Shown here: positions 17,354 to 24,953 of the stretch, one piece after another | How positions within the stretch are numbered: the stretch's first letter is position 1 | Layout of the letters: every line of letters starts with the position of its first letter | Assembly (NCBI RefSeq): GCF_000686725.1 | Contig: NZ_KK366009.1 | Coordinates: 62,001 to 126,000, forward strand | Source of the DNA: Clostridium akagii DSM 12554 | GTDB taxonomy: Bacteria; Bacillota; Clostridia; Clostridiales; Clostridiaceae | DNA length: 64,000 bases | Direction of reading: 5' to 3' | Made by a program: the position numbers and the translations under genes | Notes under the pieces: model-generated | What the model was told of the DNA's origin: nothing | What the model saw: the letters and a program-made list of their open reading frames with translations, nothing else | Databases searched by the model: none

Positions 17354-18073
17354 TTGAAAAGAAAGACTGTATTAATAATACTTGTTATATTTATCTGCTG
17401 CATATTAGGAATACTGGTAAATCATATTCAGCAAAAGATAACATCACAGCAAATTGAAACTGCGGCAGGTAAAAATGTGGCGTCATCAAAAAATTTGACT
17501 AGTACTAAAAAAAATGGATCAGGAACAAATTCTAACAAAATACAAGTGAGTAATTCCTCTTCCGATAACAATACTATAGTAGGAGAAAATAAATCTAAAG
17601 TGGAGGATAATCCTTCAGCTAATACATCTAAAAATACTACTGATTCAAAGGTAGCTTCTTCAAGCGCTACAGCTGGAAATAGCAAAAATGACTCTAAAAA
17701 TATAGCATCAGTAGATGAAAAATCACAAGTTAATAGTTCAGTGAATAATACCGAGCAACCTAATTTCAGTATCATTGATCATGAAGATAGTAGTAAAAAT
17801 TACAGCTCTCATGAAAACTTAGAGGGAATGTCCGTTGCAGACATAACGATAAGTGCATTAAAAAGACAGGACATATATATTCAGTATACAAATAGCATTA
17901 CGGGGATTTATGTATCAGATATAAACCATGAACATGAGAAAAGTAAAGGTCCAAGTAGCGGATGGGTGTATTATGTTAATGGCAAAAAAGCAAGCGTTGG
18001 AGCATCTAGTTATAAGCTGAATTCAGGAGATAAGTTGGAGTGGCAATTTTGGGCGGACGCGATTAACAACTAA
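17354..18073 (+). CDS. membrane-anchored DUF4430 protein with Ser/Asn-rich stalk
   Basis: A 239-residue protein. An N-terminal uncleaved-looking membrane helix (about 5-24) is followed by a roughly 120-residue low-complexity stalk rich in Ser, Asn, Thr and Lys. A single DUF4430 domain occupies about 155-239, with S-G-W-V-Y-Y-V-N-G and G-D-K-L-E-W-Q-F-W. It lacks the helical barrel of the preceding protein, so it may be the second half of a split transcobalamin-like receptor or a hand-over module to the S component. The start is TTG with an AAGGTG site. The 60-base gap from the preceding gene has no terminator, so it likely belongs to the same operon. Confidence 0.85.
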   Translation: MKRKTVLIILVIFICCILGILVNHIQQKITSQQIETAAGKNVASSKNLTSTKKNGSGTNSNKIQVSNSSSDNNTIVGENKSKVEDNPSANTSKNTTDSKVASSSATAGNSKNDSKNIASVDEKSQVNSSVNNTEQPNFSIIDHEDSSKNYSSHENLEGMSVADITISALKRQDIYIQYTNSITGIYVSDINHEHEKSKGPSSGWVYYVNGKKASVGASSYKLNSGDKLEWQFWADAINN

Positions 18074-18124
18074 AATACAAGTGACAAGCTAAGCTAGTTG
18101 AAGGAATTTTTGGAGGCGGAGTTT

Positions 18125-18487
18125 ATGAAATTGAATTTAAGGATAAGATCATTATATATATGTGTGAAAGATATGGAGAGAGCTATTGAGTTTTATGAAA
18201 AACTGTTAGGTCAAAAGGTTACTGAAGCAGACGCAATATACAGTGTTTTTGATATCGATGGGTTCAGATACGGATTGTTTGCTAATGAAAAAGTTAATGA
18301 AGAAGTTAGATGGGGAGATAATTGTATTCCAAGTTTTGAGGTTAATGATATTAATTTAGTACAAGAAAAGCTGAAACAATTAAATTGTAAAATTGTTTTT
18401 CCGCTAACTATTATAGGTAAAAATAAGGTTTTAGAGTTTACCGACAGTGAAGGAAATGATATCGAAATTACTTGTAGCGTAGATTGA
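18125..18487 (+). CDS. VOC (glyoxalase/bleomycin resistance) family protein
   Basis: A 120-residue single VOC module pair. The first beta-alpha-beta-beta-beta unit starts I-R-S-L-Y-I-C-V-K-D-M-E-R-A-I-E-F-Y, and the second ends L-E-F-T-D-S-E-G-N-D-I-E-I. Members are dioxygenases, glyoxalases, or drug-binding proteins; the sequence does not choose among them. I selected the ATG at 18125 because GGAGGCGG lies 5-8 bases upstream; the TTG at 18098 precedes that site. Although 52 bases after the B12 operon, it has its own ribosome binding site and no obvious functional link. Confidence 0.82.
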   Translation: MKLNLRIRSLYICVKDMERAIEFYEKLLGQKVTEADAIYSVFDIDGFRYGLFANEKVNEEVRWGDNCIPSFEVNDINLVQEKLKQLNCKIVFPLTIIGKNKVLEFTDSEGNDIEITCSVD

Positions 18488-18533
18488 AAAGCAAATAAAT
18501 AAAACAAATATGGGTATTTTTTAATAGTTAATT

Positions 18534-18561
18534 GTCTAAAATCAAATTAGACTTCTTTTTT
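18534..18561 (+). terminator. short intrinsic terminator
   Basis: A 6-bp stem, GTCTAA/TTAGAC, with a 7-base loop and a TTCTTTTTT tail, 46 bases after the VOC gene. Short stem, so strength is uncertain. Confidence 0.5.
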
Positions 18562-18591
18562 GTGTATAATAATAGTATACAAAGGTTACTG

Positions 18592-18768
18592 ATGAGGGAG
18601 TTAAATACGAAAGTTGGAACTCTAGATGATCCTAGAAAAATTGCCAGAGATGTTTCAAATACAGGACATTGGGGAAATGGGGATTATGAAATACAAATAA
18701 GTAACGATGAAGATATTGAGTATATATTTAGTTTGATGAAGCAGCTATATAAAATGAAAAGTATATGA
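18592..18768 (+). pseudogene. C-terminal remnant of a DUF5655-type protein
   Basis: The 58 residues from the ATG at 18592 resemble the C-terminal end of DUF5655 (predicted transport/nuclease-associated) proteins: L-N-T-K-V-G-T-L-D-D-P-R-K-I-A-R-D-V-S, then G-H-W-G-N-G-D-Y-E. The N-terminal two-thirds of such proteins is missing, the frame upstream falls in the preceding terminator hairpin, and there is no clear ribosome binding site. I treat it as a truncated relic; a short expressed protein cannot be excluded. Confidence 0.5.
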
Positions 18769-18877
18769 TGATGATAAGTGACAAGTTATAAGTTTGAGGT
18801 AACAGTATAGTTAACTTGAATTTAATCCTTGAACAGGTTAAAATATACCATAGGATCACATATGAGGAGAGATAAAA

Positions 18878-19117
18878 ATGGCAGAGTTTAAATTTGATAT
18901 TAAAAAAACTATAGGCACTATATCAGAAAATGCAAAAGGATGGAAAAGAGAAGTCAATGTAATGACTTGGAATAATAAAAAGGCTAAGATAGATATTCGT
19001 GAGTGGGATGAAAACCATGAGAAAATGGGCAAGGGAATAACTTTAAACAAAGAAGAATTAATAAAATTAAAAGAGGTTTTAAATCAAGTTGATATTGACG
19101 AATTAGAAATAGATTAA
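18878..19117 (+). CDS. YdbC/PC4-family small DNA-binding protein
   Basis: A 79-residue protein: two beta-rich segments with W-K-R-E-V-N-V-M-T-W-N and K-I-D-I-R-E-W, G-K-G-I-T-L, then a C-terminal amphipathic helix. This is the layout of bacterial PC4-like proteins such as YdbC, which bind single-stranded DNA as dimers. GGAGAG precedes the ATG. Monocistronic, closed by a hairpin at 19139. Confidence 0.85.
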   Translation: MAEFKFDIKKTIGTISENAKGWKREVNVMTWNNKKAKIDIREWDENHEKMGKGITLNKEELIKLKEVLNQVDIDELEID

Positions 19118-19138
19118 TTACTAAAGATATAAAAAAAG

Positions 19139-19182
19139 AAGCCCTACATTTAGTCTTAGCTGACCTAGTGTAGGGCTTTGTC
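19139..19182 (+). terminator. hairpin terminator
   Basis: AAGCCCTACA paired with TGTAGGGCTT, GC-rich for this genome, with a loop of about 20 bases. The following T-run is short, so efficiency is uncertain. Confidence 0.55.
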
Positions 19183-19333
19183 ATGCTATTTTGTAAGAAA
19201 TTAACCTATGCTTACTAATATTATTATGCAATTAACCACAATACAACTTGAAAATATAGAATTTATTTGTAATAAATGATATAATAGTTAAAGTATTTAG
19301 TAAAAAGATGAGAATAGTGTGAGGTAAATAAAT

Positions 19334-20182
19334 ATGAATACATATGAAGAAAAAGGGAATAAAGAATTGAGGGGTGACTGCAAAAAATGTTTTGGTCTAT
19401 GCTGCATAGCATTGTACTTTTCAGCTTCAGAAGGTTTCCCAACCAATAAAGAGGCCGGTAAGCCGTGCATAAATTTGCAATCAGATTTTAACTGCTCTGT
19501 TCACAAAAATCTTAGGAATAAGGGACTTAAGGGTTGTACTGCTTATGACTGCTTTGGTGCTGGTCAAAAGATAGCTCAGGTAACTTATGTTGAACGTGAT
19601 TGGCAACAACACCCAAAATATGCAAATGAAATGTTTCAGGCATTCCTGATTATGAGGCAACTTCACGAAATGTTATGGTATCTTACTCAAGCATTTGTGC
19701 TGCAAACCGACCAGAGTATACAAGAGGAGATAAATTCATTGATGGAAGATACTGAACGGCTTACAATTGTTGACGCTTACTCTCTATTAGCACTGGATGT
19801 GGAAAAACATAGGATTAGAGTTAATATGATTCTTAAAAATACAAGTGAACTGGTGAGAAGTAAAAGCCGTAGATATAAGAATAGTTCTTCAAAAAAGGGG
19901 AAGGTCAAATCTGGAAAATTAGATTATTTTGGTAAGGACCTGAGAAAAACTAATCTTATAGGTGCAGACCTAAGGGGTGCATATCTTATTGCGGCGAACC
20001 TTAGAGGAGTAGATTTGAGTAATGCTGATCTCATTGGAGCTGATTTGCGAGATGCAGATATTTGTGGAGCTAATCTCACAAATAGCATCTTTGTTACACA
20101 AGCCCAGCTCAACACTGCCAAGGGCGATTCTTATACAAAGATACCCAATATGCTGATTCGCCCAGCATATTGGGCAAAGTAA
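19334..20182 (+). CDS. Cys-rich N-domain fused to pentapeptide-repeat protein
   Basis: A 282-residue protein of two parts. The first 75 residues carry a conserved cysteine set, G-D-C-K-K-C-F-G-L-C-C, then K-P-C, D-F-N-C-S-V-H, G-C-T-A-Y-D-C-F-G-A-G-Q, resembling metal- or Fe-S-binding motifs of this known bacterial family. A helical middle (about 95-170) and basic linker follow. A pentapeptide solenoid occupies about 195-250, with A(D/N)L-x-x repeats (A-D-L-R-G, A-N-L-R-G, A-D-L-I-G, A-D-L-R-D, A-N-L). Function of the family is not established. AGGTAAATAA precedes the ATG. It stands alone between its neighbours. Confidence 0.85.
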   Translation: MNTYEEKGNKELRGDCKKCFGLCCIALYFSASEGFPTNKEAGKPCINLQSDFNCSVHKNLRNKGLKGCTAYDCFGAGQKIAQVTYVERDWQQHPKYANEMFQAFLIMRQLHEMLWYLTQAFVLQTDQSIQEEINSLMEDTERLTIVDAYSLLALDVEKHRIRVNMILKNTSELVRSKSRRYKNSSSKKGKVKSGKLDYFGKDLRKTNLIGADLRGAYLIAANLRGVDLSNADLIGADLRDADICGANLTNSIFVTQAQLNTAKGDSYTKIPNMLIRPAYWAK

Positions 20183-20258
20183 TTAATAGATTGATGGATA
20201 AAAAAACATGAATTGATGCAAATAGTCATATGAATAATTGATATATGGAGTGATGTTT

Positions 20259-21332
20259 ATGAAAAAGCCAAAATCATTAGTAAAAGGGGATAAAGTTGCA
20301 ATTGTAAGTATGTCCAGTGGTATGCTTGGTGAAGATTTTGCAAAACATGAATTAGATTTGGGACTAAAGAGAATAAATGAGTTTGGATTAGTACCAGTTG
20401 TAATGCCAAATGCATTAAAAGGAATAGAGTATTTAAAAAATCATCCAGAAGCTAGAGCACAGGATTTAAAAGATGCTTTTTATGATATGTCCATAAAAGG
20501 CATTATATGTGCAATTGGGGGGGATGATACATATAGAACATTACCCTATTTATTAGATGATAGTGATTTTGTTAGTGCTGCTAAAAATAATCCTAAATTA
20601 TTTACAGGTTTTTCAGATACAACAATTAATCATTTGATGTTCTATAAACTGGGAATGGGAACTTTTTATGGGCCTACCTTTGTTTGCGATTTAGCTGAAC
20701 TTAATAAAGAAATGTTGCCATATACGAGAAAAACATTTTTGAAATACTTTGAGCATCATAATGAAGATTGTATAGAATCAAGTAATGTGTGGTATGAGGA
20801 TCGTACAGATTTTTCTATAGATGCAATTGGCACAAGCAGAGTAGAGCATTTAGAGGAAAAAGGATATGAAGTTCTACAAGGGAAAGGGAAATTTAATGGA
20901 AGACTTTTGGGTGGGTGCCTTGAAAGCTTTTATGATATATTAACTAGTATACGATATTGCGATGAAAAACATATATGTGACAAGTATGGATTATTCCCCA
21001 CGTTAAATGAATGGAAAGATAAAATATTGTTTATTGAAACTTGTGAAGAAAAACCAAAACCAGAAATATTGGAAAAGGAATTAATTGCTTTAAAAGATAC
21101 AGGTATATTTGATGTCATTAGTGGAATAATCGTTGGAAAGCCACAGGGCGAGAAATATTATGAGGAATACAAAAAAATTTATTATAAAATTATTGAAAAT
21201 AAAGATTTACCAATATTATATAATGTGAATTTTGGACATGCAGAACCAAGATGTATCATTCCATATGGAATTGAGGCAGAGGTTGATTTAGACAAAAAGG
21301 TAATTATGCTAAAGGAATCTATGTTTGCATAA
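20259..21332 (+). CDS. S66 family peptidase (LD-carboxypeptidase/MccF-like)
   Basis: A 357-residue serine peptidase of the S66 family. A-I-V-S-M-S-S-G at the N terminus, A-I-G-G-D-D-T-Y-R-T, the nucleophile region T-G-F-S-D-T-T-I-N-H, and the C-terminal F-G-H-A-E-P-R with the catalytic His are all present. The length and the D-D-T-Y-R segment fit MccF-like self-immunity peptidases rather than the shorter LdcA, but the two are not separable without alignment. GGAG stands 8 bases before the ATG at 20259; upstream TTG/ATG codons lie before or within that site. Confidence 0.87.
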   Translation: MKKPKSLVKGDKVAIVSMSSGMLGEDFAKHELDLGLKRINEFGLVPVVMPNALKGIEYLKNHPEARAQDLKDAFYDMSIKGIICAIGGDDTYRTLPYLLDDSDFVSAAKNNPKLFTGFSDTTINHLMFYKLGMGTFYGPTFVCDLAELNKEMLPYTRKTFLKYFEHHNEDCIESSNVWYEDRTDFSIDAIGTSRVEHLEEKGYEVLQGKGKFNGRLLGGCLESFYDILTSIRYCDEKHICDKYGLFPTLNEWKDKILFIETCEEKPKPEILEKELIALKDTGIFDVISGIIVGKPQGEKYYEEYKKIYYKIIENKDLPILYNVNFGHAEPRCIIPYGIEAEVDLDKKVIMLKESMFA

Positions 21333-21379
21333 TTATATTATATGAGCATATATTTTACAATCATAGCATAAACATTTCA

Positions 21380-22359
21380 AAAGATACTGGATTAGTAATC
21401 TTGCTTTTTATTGGAATAGGAATTTTATTAGCAGCAATGAAACCACATTTGAGAGTCTTACCAATATAAATCGTGAATCAGTGTCTTTTCCTACAAGTAA
21501 TGGAGTAGAATTATCAGGCTATATTTATACTGGCACAAATACAATAAACCCGAAAGCTGTTATCGTATTTGTTCATGGGTTTGGTGGCACTCATCAATGG
21601 GGACAATATTTAAGGGAGTTTGAATATCTCATTGACAATGCTTATTTGGTTTTCTCTTATGATAATACAGGATGTGGAATTAGCCAAGGGATCAATATAG
21701 TAGGCTTGAGTCAGTCAATTGTTGATTTAGACCATGCTCTTACATTTATTGAACATAAACAGAAACTGAGGATTCTTCTATATGGGCATAGCTGGGGAGG
21801 ATTTACTGTAGTATCATCTATACTGAATATAAATCATAATGTTGTCGCAGTAGTTGAGAGTTCTGGGTTTAATTCTGGCAAAGAGATGGTGCTTGAGCGA
21901 GGCAAAGGAATGGTTGGTAATTTAATCTACGTATTATCACCGTTTATTTCTTTAAATGAGCTGATAAGGTTTGGAAAATATTCTAACTATACAGCTATTA
22001 ATGGTATCAATCGGTCTATAATACCTGTTCTCATTATGCATAGTGAAGATGATAAAGATGTGCCATATAAGTTATCTATTGTAAATAAGGCTTCTAAAAT
22101 CACAAATTAATTCGTAAAAGTACATATTTTCAAACATAAAAATCATAATTTGTCATTATCAGAGCATGCACTGTCCTGCAGAGCATCAAAACAGAATGTA
22201 TTGAATAAGATGAAGAGTGATTATGGCGAGAATATTTCTAAAAAACAAATTGATAACTATTATGCCACCTATGATTACTCTGTTTCAGAAGAATTGGACA
22301 AGAACGTTTTGGATGAGATCGTAGCATTTTTTAATGAGGCACTTAAAAGCAATAACTAA
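21380..22359 (+). pseudogene. alpha/beta hydrolase, inactivated (5' frameshift and internal stop)
   Basis: The main open stretch (21481-22107) encodes V-F-V-H-G-F-G-G (oxyanion loop), G-H-S-W-G-G (nucleophile elbow) and H-S-E-D-D-K-D-V-P (acid residue). An in-frame TAA at 22108 interrupts it. The same frame then continues V-K-V-H-I-F-K-H-K-N-H-N, supplying the catalytic His, and ends at 22359. Upstream, an N-terminal membrane segment (L-V-I-L-L-F-I-G-I-G-I-L-L) is in a different frame and lacks a start codon. One nonsense change plus one frameshift make this a decayed gene unless readthrough occurs. Confidence 0.8.
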
Positions 22360-22454
22360 TTTTTATCATAGCCGAACTTGAGGAACAACCTCGTTATTTA
22401 TGCGTTTTCCTTTGAAAGTAATATTTTAATCCAATCCATCCTACAAATTTGATT

Positions 22455-22733
22455 TTATCTTATTACATATATAAAAATTGAAAACCCCAAATAAAGTATC
22501 GTAGCACATAAACTAAGTTTACCAACTTCTTTATTTTTCTTCCAATACTGAATGGTTTGAATTAACATTAACACACCAACCAATGGGTAAAATATATTGG
22601 TCGCACTTTTCCAAACACCTAAAATCTGCATACATACCAATATTATTATGCTTATAGAACAAATACTGTTAATTACAGACAGCACTTTCTCATCTGTTTG
22701 TTTTTGACTCCATCTACCTCTCACTTTGCTCAT
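22455..22733 (-). CDS. uncharacterised small membrane protein
   Basis: A 92-residue protein with a charged N terminus (R-G-R-W-S-Q-K-Q-T) and three hydrophobic helices (about 20-38, 43-60, 73-90). The minus strand shows AGGAGG 6 bases before the ATG, a near-ideal site. Similar small membrane proteins are common in clostridia, but I cannot assign a family. Monocistronic and surrounded by non-coding DNA. Confidence 0.7.
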   Translation of the reverse strand: MSKVRGRWSQKQTDEKVLSVINSICSISIIILVCMQILGVWKSATNIFYPLVGVLMLIQTIQYWKKNKEVGKLSLCATILYLGFSIFIYVIR

Positions 22734-23168
22734 TGTACCTCCTATATATTCTAATTTATGGCTACAATTTAATACGATTATTTAATACCATATATTCTTA
22801 TTATACATAATTTACATAAATATCGCCTGTCTTGTCTTAAAATCCATAACCATAGTATAACTATGGTGTATGTTACTGTGAACTATCCAAAAGCCGATCG
22901 TATCTATATTATAACATATTTTCATAAAAACAGCATATATCAACACTTATTTAAAACAGAGCCTAATAGAAAAAGGAATATCCAAGTTTTGTAACAGATA
23001 ATATTTTTTGTCTTTAGGCATACTAAATACAAAATTTTGCGCCATGGATGGAGTGAATGAGAATACAGCAGAAGGATGCATTGATTGCTATGATAAAAAT
23101 AAAAATTTTACTAAAGGGTAGGCATTTGCAAAGAACAAGCAATAATAAATATTAATTAACAATAAGTA
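22734..23168. other. non-coding stretch with decayed sequence
   Basis: No supportable gene. A 7-bp inverted repeat, ACCATAG-TATAA-CTATGGT (22849-22867), could be a regulator site. A 25-codon frame at 23044-23121 reads M-D-G-V-N-E and has two cysteines (G-C-I-D-C-Y), but has no ribosome binding site and looks like a relic. Confidence 0.4.
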
Positions 23169-23207
23169 TTGACTACTATGTATTATAGTGTTATATTTAA
23201 TACATAG
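23169..23207 (+). promoter_or_regulatory. sigma-A promoter overlapped by a 10-bp palindrome
   Basis: TTGACT (23169-23174), 17-base spacer, TATATT (23192-23197). A perfect inverted repeat, CTATGTATTA (23176-23185) and TAATACATAG (23198-23207), brackets the -10 element. A repressor on it would block initiation of the 46-residue peptide gene. No regulator gene is adjacent. Confidence 0.6.
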
Positions 23208-23276
23208 AAAGTACATAGACATTAATTAATAAATATTAGATCAAATAAAAATATTGTATTTGAGGAGGAATTAATA

Positions 23277-23417
23277 ATGGAAGATAAAAAAACTAATAAT
23301 GTAAAAGGTAATTTTGTTAAAAATGAAGAAATATATGTAGGCAAAGATGATGAGGAAGTATTGAACTGTGACGGTGAACCTTGCAATTTTGTAATCAAAA
23401 CTGTAGATAAAGATTAA
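23277..23417 (+). CDS. 46-residue acidic peptide with C-x4-C motif
   Basis: A small open frame with a very strong AGGAGG site 7 bases before its ATG, a good promoter at 23169 and a terminator at 23437, so it is a complete transcription unit. The peptide is acidic and hydrophilic. It has a mid-segment E-E-I-Y-V-G-K-D-D-E-E-V-L and a cysteine pair N-C-D-G-E-P-C-N-F. There is no signal peptide or membrane helix, and no modifying enzyme or transporter is adjacent. It could be a metal-binding or redox peptide, an immunity-type factor or a modified-peptide precursor; none of these is demonstrated. Confidence 0.6.
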   Translation: MEDKKTNNVKGNFVKNEEIYVGKDDEEVLNCDGEPCNFVIKTVDKD

Positions 23418-23436
23418 TTTGAATTTCACTATTGTA

Positions 23437-23474
23437 AGACCATATTAAGATTAGTATGGCCTTTTTACTTTTTT
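23437..23474 (+). terminator. intrinsic terminator of the small peptide gene
   Basis: About a 10-bp stem, GACCATATTA with TAGTATGGCC (one mismatch, one G-U), followed by TTTTTACTTTTTTT. Confidence 0.7.
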
Positions 23475-23622
23475 TGATATAACTATAATTAAAATTATGT
23501 TACTAATCTTTAGTGCTTGTTCTGCTCAAAAGGTTACGAATATTACCTGAAGTAAATCCCATAGGGCATACGGTGCACCAGCTTCTAGGTTTGAAAATTA
23601 TATTGAAATTTTGTATAATTGA

Positions 23623-23654
23623 ATAAAGATATAAAGATATAAAGATATAAAGAT
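23623..23654 (+). repeat. 4 x 8-bp tandem repeat in a gene leader
   Basis: Four perfect copies of ATAAAGAT, ending 6 bases before the TAGGAGG ribosome binding site of the gene at 23674. Such arrays can change copy number by slippage and alter leader length. The preceding 23475-23622 holds only gene-fragment-like sequence. Confidence 0.8.
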
Positions 23655-23673
23655 AAGCAATAGGAGGCAAATT

Positions 23674-24291
23674 ATGCATAAAAAAGATGCTGAATCATGG
23701 AAAATAACAGTATCCAGTGATTTATCATTAAATTTTGCTATTTATACTGGGTGTATATATGGATTAATAGATGACGGTAGCTTAAGTGGTGAGAATAAGC
23801 TTTGGCCACCTAAAACATGGAGTAACAAGTTGTTTGAGTCTTCAATAATTATATTAAAAGAACAATGGAGCCAGTGGTTTAATAATATTATAAGGGATAG
23901 GGGAGAAAAAGTTATTTCAAAACAAAGATTTGATTTGAAAAATGATATGTTTAATCCACCTGATTTTTCGGGATTCTCATTTTTGGAGCTAAAAGATTGT
24001 TGCAAAAATGCTTGGAAACCCTTTATAGAATGGTGGTATATGGTTGGTGGGGGTAATAATGCCCTTTCACATTTTGAGACATTTGGAAATGAAAAATTAT
24101 ATGAATATATTAATGATTATGAAAACACTGTGCAACGAAAAGTGAAACCATTTAATTTATACATAGATACGGTATACGCAGGTGTTAACGAAATTATCGA
24201 AGTAAATAGCGAATATATGATTATAGTTCCTGTTAAGCCTTTAAATTTTAATAAAGAGTGGTGGATGAAAAGGTTAGCACTGATAGGCTAA
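23674..24291 (+). CDS. uncharacterised protein (205 residues)
   Basis: A soluble, Trp-rich protein (about ten Trp, several in the pattern W-x-x-W) without signal peptide or membrane helix. Notable stretches are L-W-P-P-K-T-W near residue 43, F-N-P-P-D-F-S-G-F-S-F near 92 and A-W-K-P-F-I-E-W-W near 112. TAGGAGG precedes the ATG. I do not recognise the family. The next gene, 89 bases on, is also unknown; together they could form a small unit. Confidence 0.65.
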   Translation: MHKKDAESWKITVSSDLSLNFAIYTGCIYGLIDDGSLSGENKLWPPKTWSNKLFESSIIILKEQWSQWFNNIIRDRGEKVISKQRFDLKNDMFNPPDFSGFSFLELKDCCKNAWKPFIEWWYMVGGGNNALSHFETFGNEKLYEYINDYENTVQRKVKPFNLYIDTVYAGVNEIIEVNSEYMIIVPVKPLNFNKEWWMKRLALIG

Positions 24292-24380
24292 ATAGAAAAA
24301 TTTGTTTCTTTGTAAAATAATTCATAAAGAAAAATGCCTTTATTTCGAGTATATAATTATAGAGAGTGAGGTGTTTTACA

Positions 24381-24791
24381 TTGGAAGATTTCTTAGTAGA
24401 CGAAATAGTTGATAATCGGTATAGTTACACAGAAAAAGGTGTCTGTTATATTCCTATTGATACAATTTATAATGATGAAAACAAGTGTATTTTATTTTTA
24501 ACATTTGCCAATGAAAAGATTGAACTTATAAAATTATTTTCAGATGAGAATATAGAAATAATGAATTCAATAAAATATAAAATCGAAAACATAATATCAT
24601 TTGATGAAATATATTCATTGATAGAATGGAAATTTAAGCTTTCAAAATCTAAGATTGAAGACAGTGAAGTAGATAAAGGATATTTTGAAAGTTTAGAAAA
24701 TAATATTAAAAATAAAAATTTAGATATAGTATCTTTAATAAATTGTGTGAAGGAAATTGGTTCAAAGGAAAGTTATGATTCTTACATGTGA
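24381..24791 (+). CDS. uncharacterised protein (136 residues)
   Basis: An acidic soluble protein: a beta-rich first half (residues about 8-60) and a helical second half (about 70-136). The TTG at 24381 is chosen because GAGGTG lies 7 bases upstream; the open frame extends a few codons further without a better start. No motif recognised. A short terminator follows at 24833. Confidence 0.6.
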   Translation: MEDFLVDEIVDNRYSYTEKGVCYIPIDTIYNDENKCILFLTFANEKIELIKLFSDENIEIMNSIKYKIENIISFDEIYSLIEWKFKLSKSKIEDSEVDKGYFESLENNIKNKNLDIVSLINCVKEIGSKESYDSYM

Positions 24792-24832
24792 AATTAGAAA
24801 TTATAATATGATTGGTTCTTGTACTAAAAGGA

Positions 24833-24857
24833 TGGAGCTGAAAGGCTCTATTTTTAT
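24833..24857 (+). terminator. short intrinsic terminator
   Basis: A 6-bp stem, TGGAGC/GCTCTA with one G-U pair and a 6-base loop, followed by TTTTTATTTA. Confidence 0.5.
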
Positions 24858-24881
24858 TTATAAAATAGATTTATAAATGCA

Positions 24882-24930
24882 AAATAAAATATTAGGGCAT
24901 CTTTTACTTGATATTTTATTTCAGATGCCT
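24882..24930 (+). promoter_or_regulatory. interleaved, mutually exclusive hairpins in the leader of the ACT-domain gene
   Basis: Arm A AAATAAAATAT (24882-24892) pairs perfectly with C ATATTTTATTT (24911-24921). Arm B GGGCATCT (24895-24902) pairs with D AGATGCCT (24923-24930, one G-U). The order A-B-C-D means both stems cannot fully form together: only one base links C to D, too short to span an 11-bp stem. This resembles a conformational switch, but neither stem is followed by a T-run or covers the ribosome binding site. Confidence 0.4.
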
Positions 24931-24953
24931 TTAAGGAAAAGGAGTGAAGTTGT

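Noticed and set aside
22150-22359. Separate small gene after the hydrolase
   Set aside because: It is in the same frame as the hydrolase and supplies its missing C-terminal His motif, so it is part of the pseudogene.
23044-23121. 25-codon frame with paired cysteines
   Set aside because: No ribosome binding site or promoter and too short; treated as a relic.
24882-24930. H-type pseudoknot in the ACT gene leader
   Set aside because: Only one base joins arm C to arm D, too short to cross an 11-bp stem; mutually exclusive hairpins are more likely.
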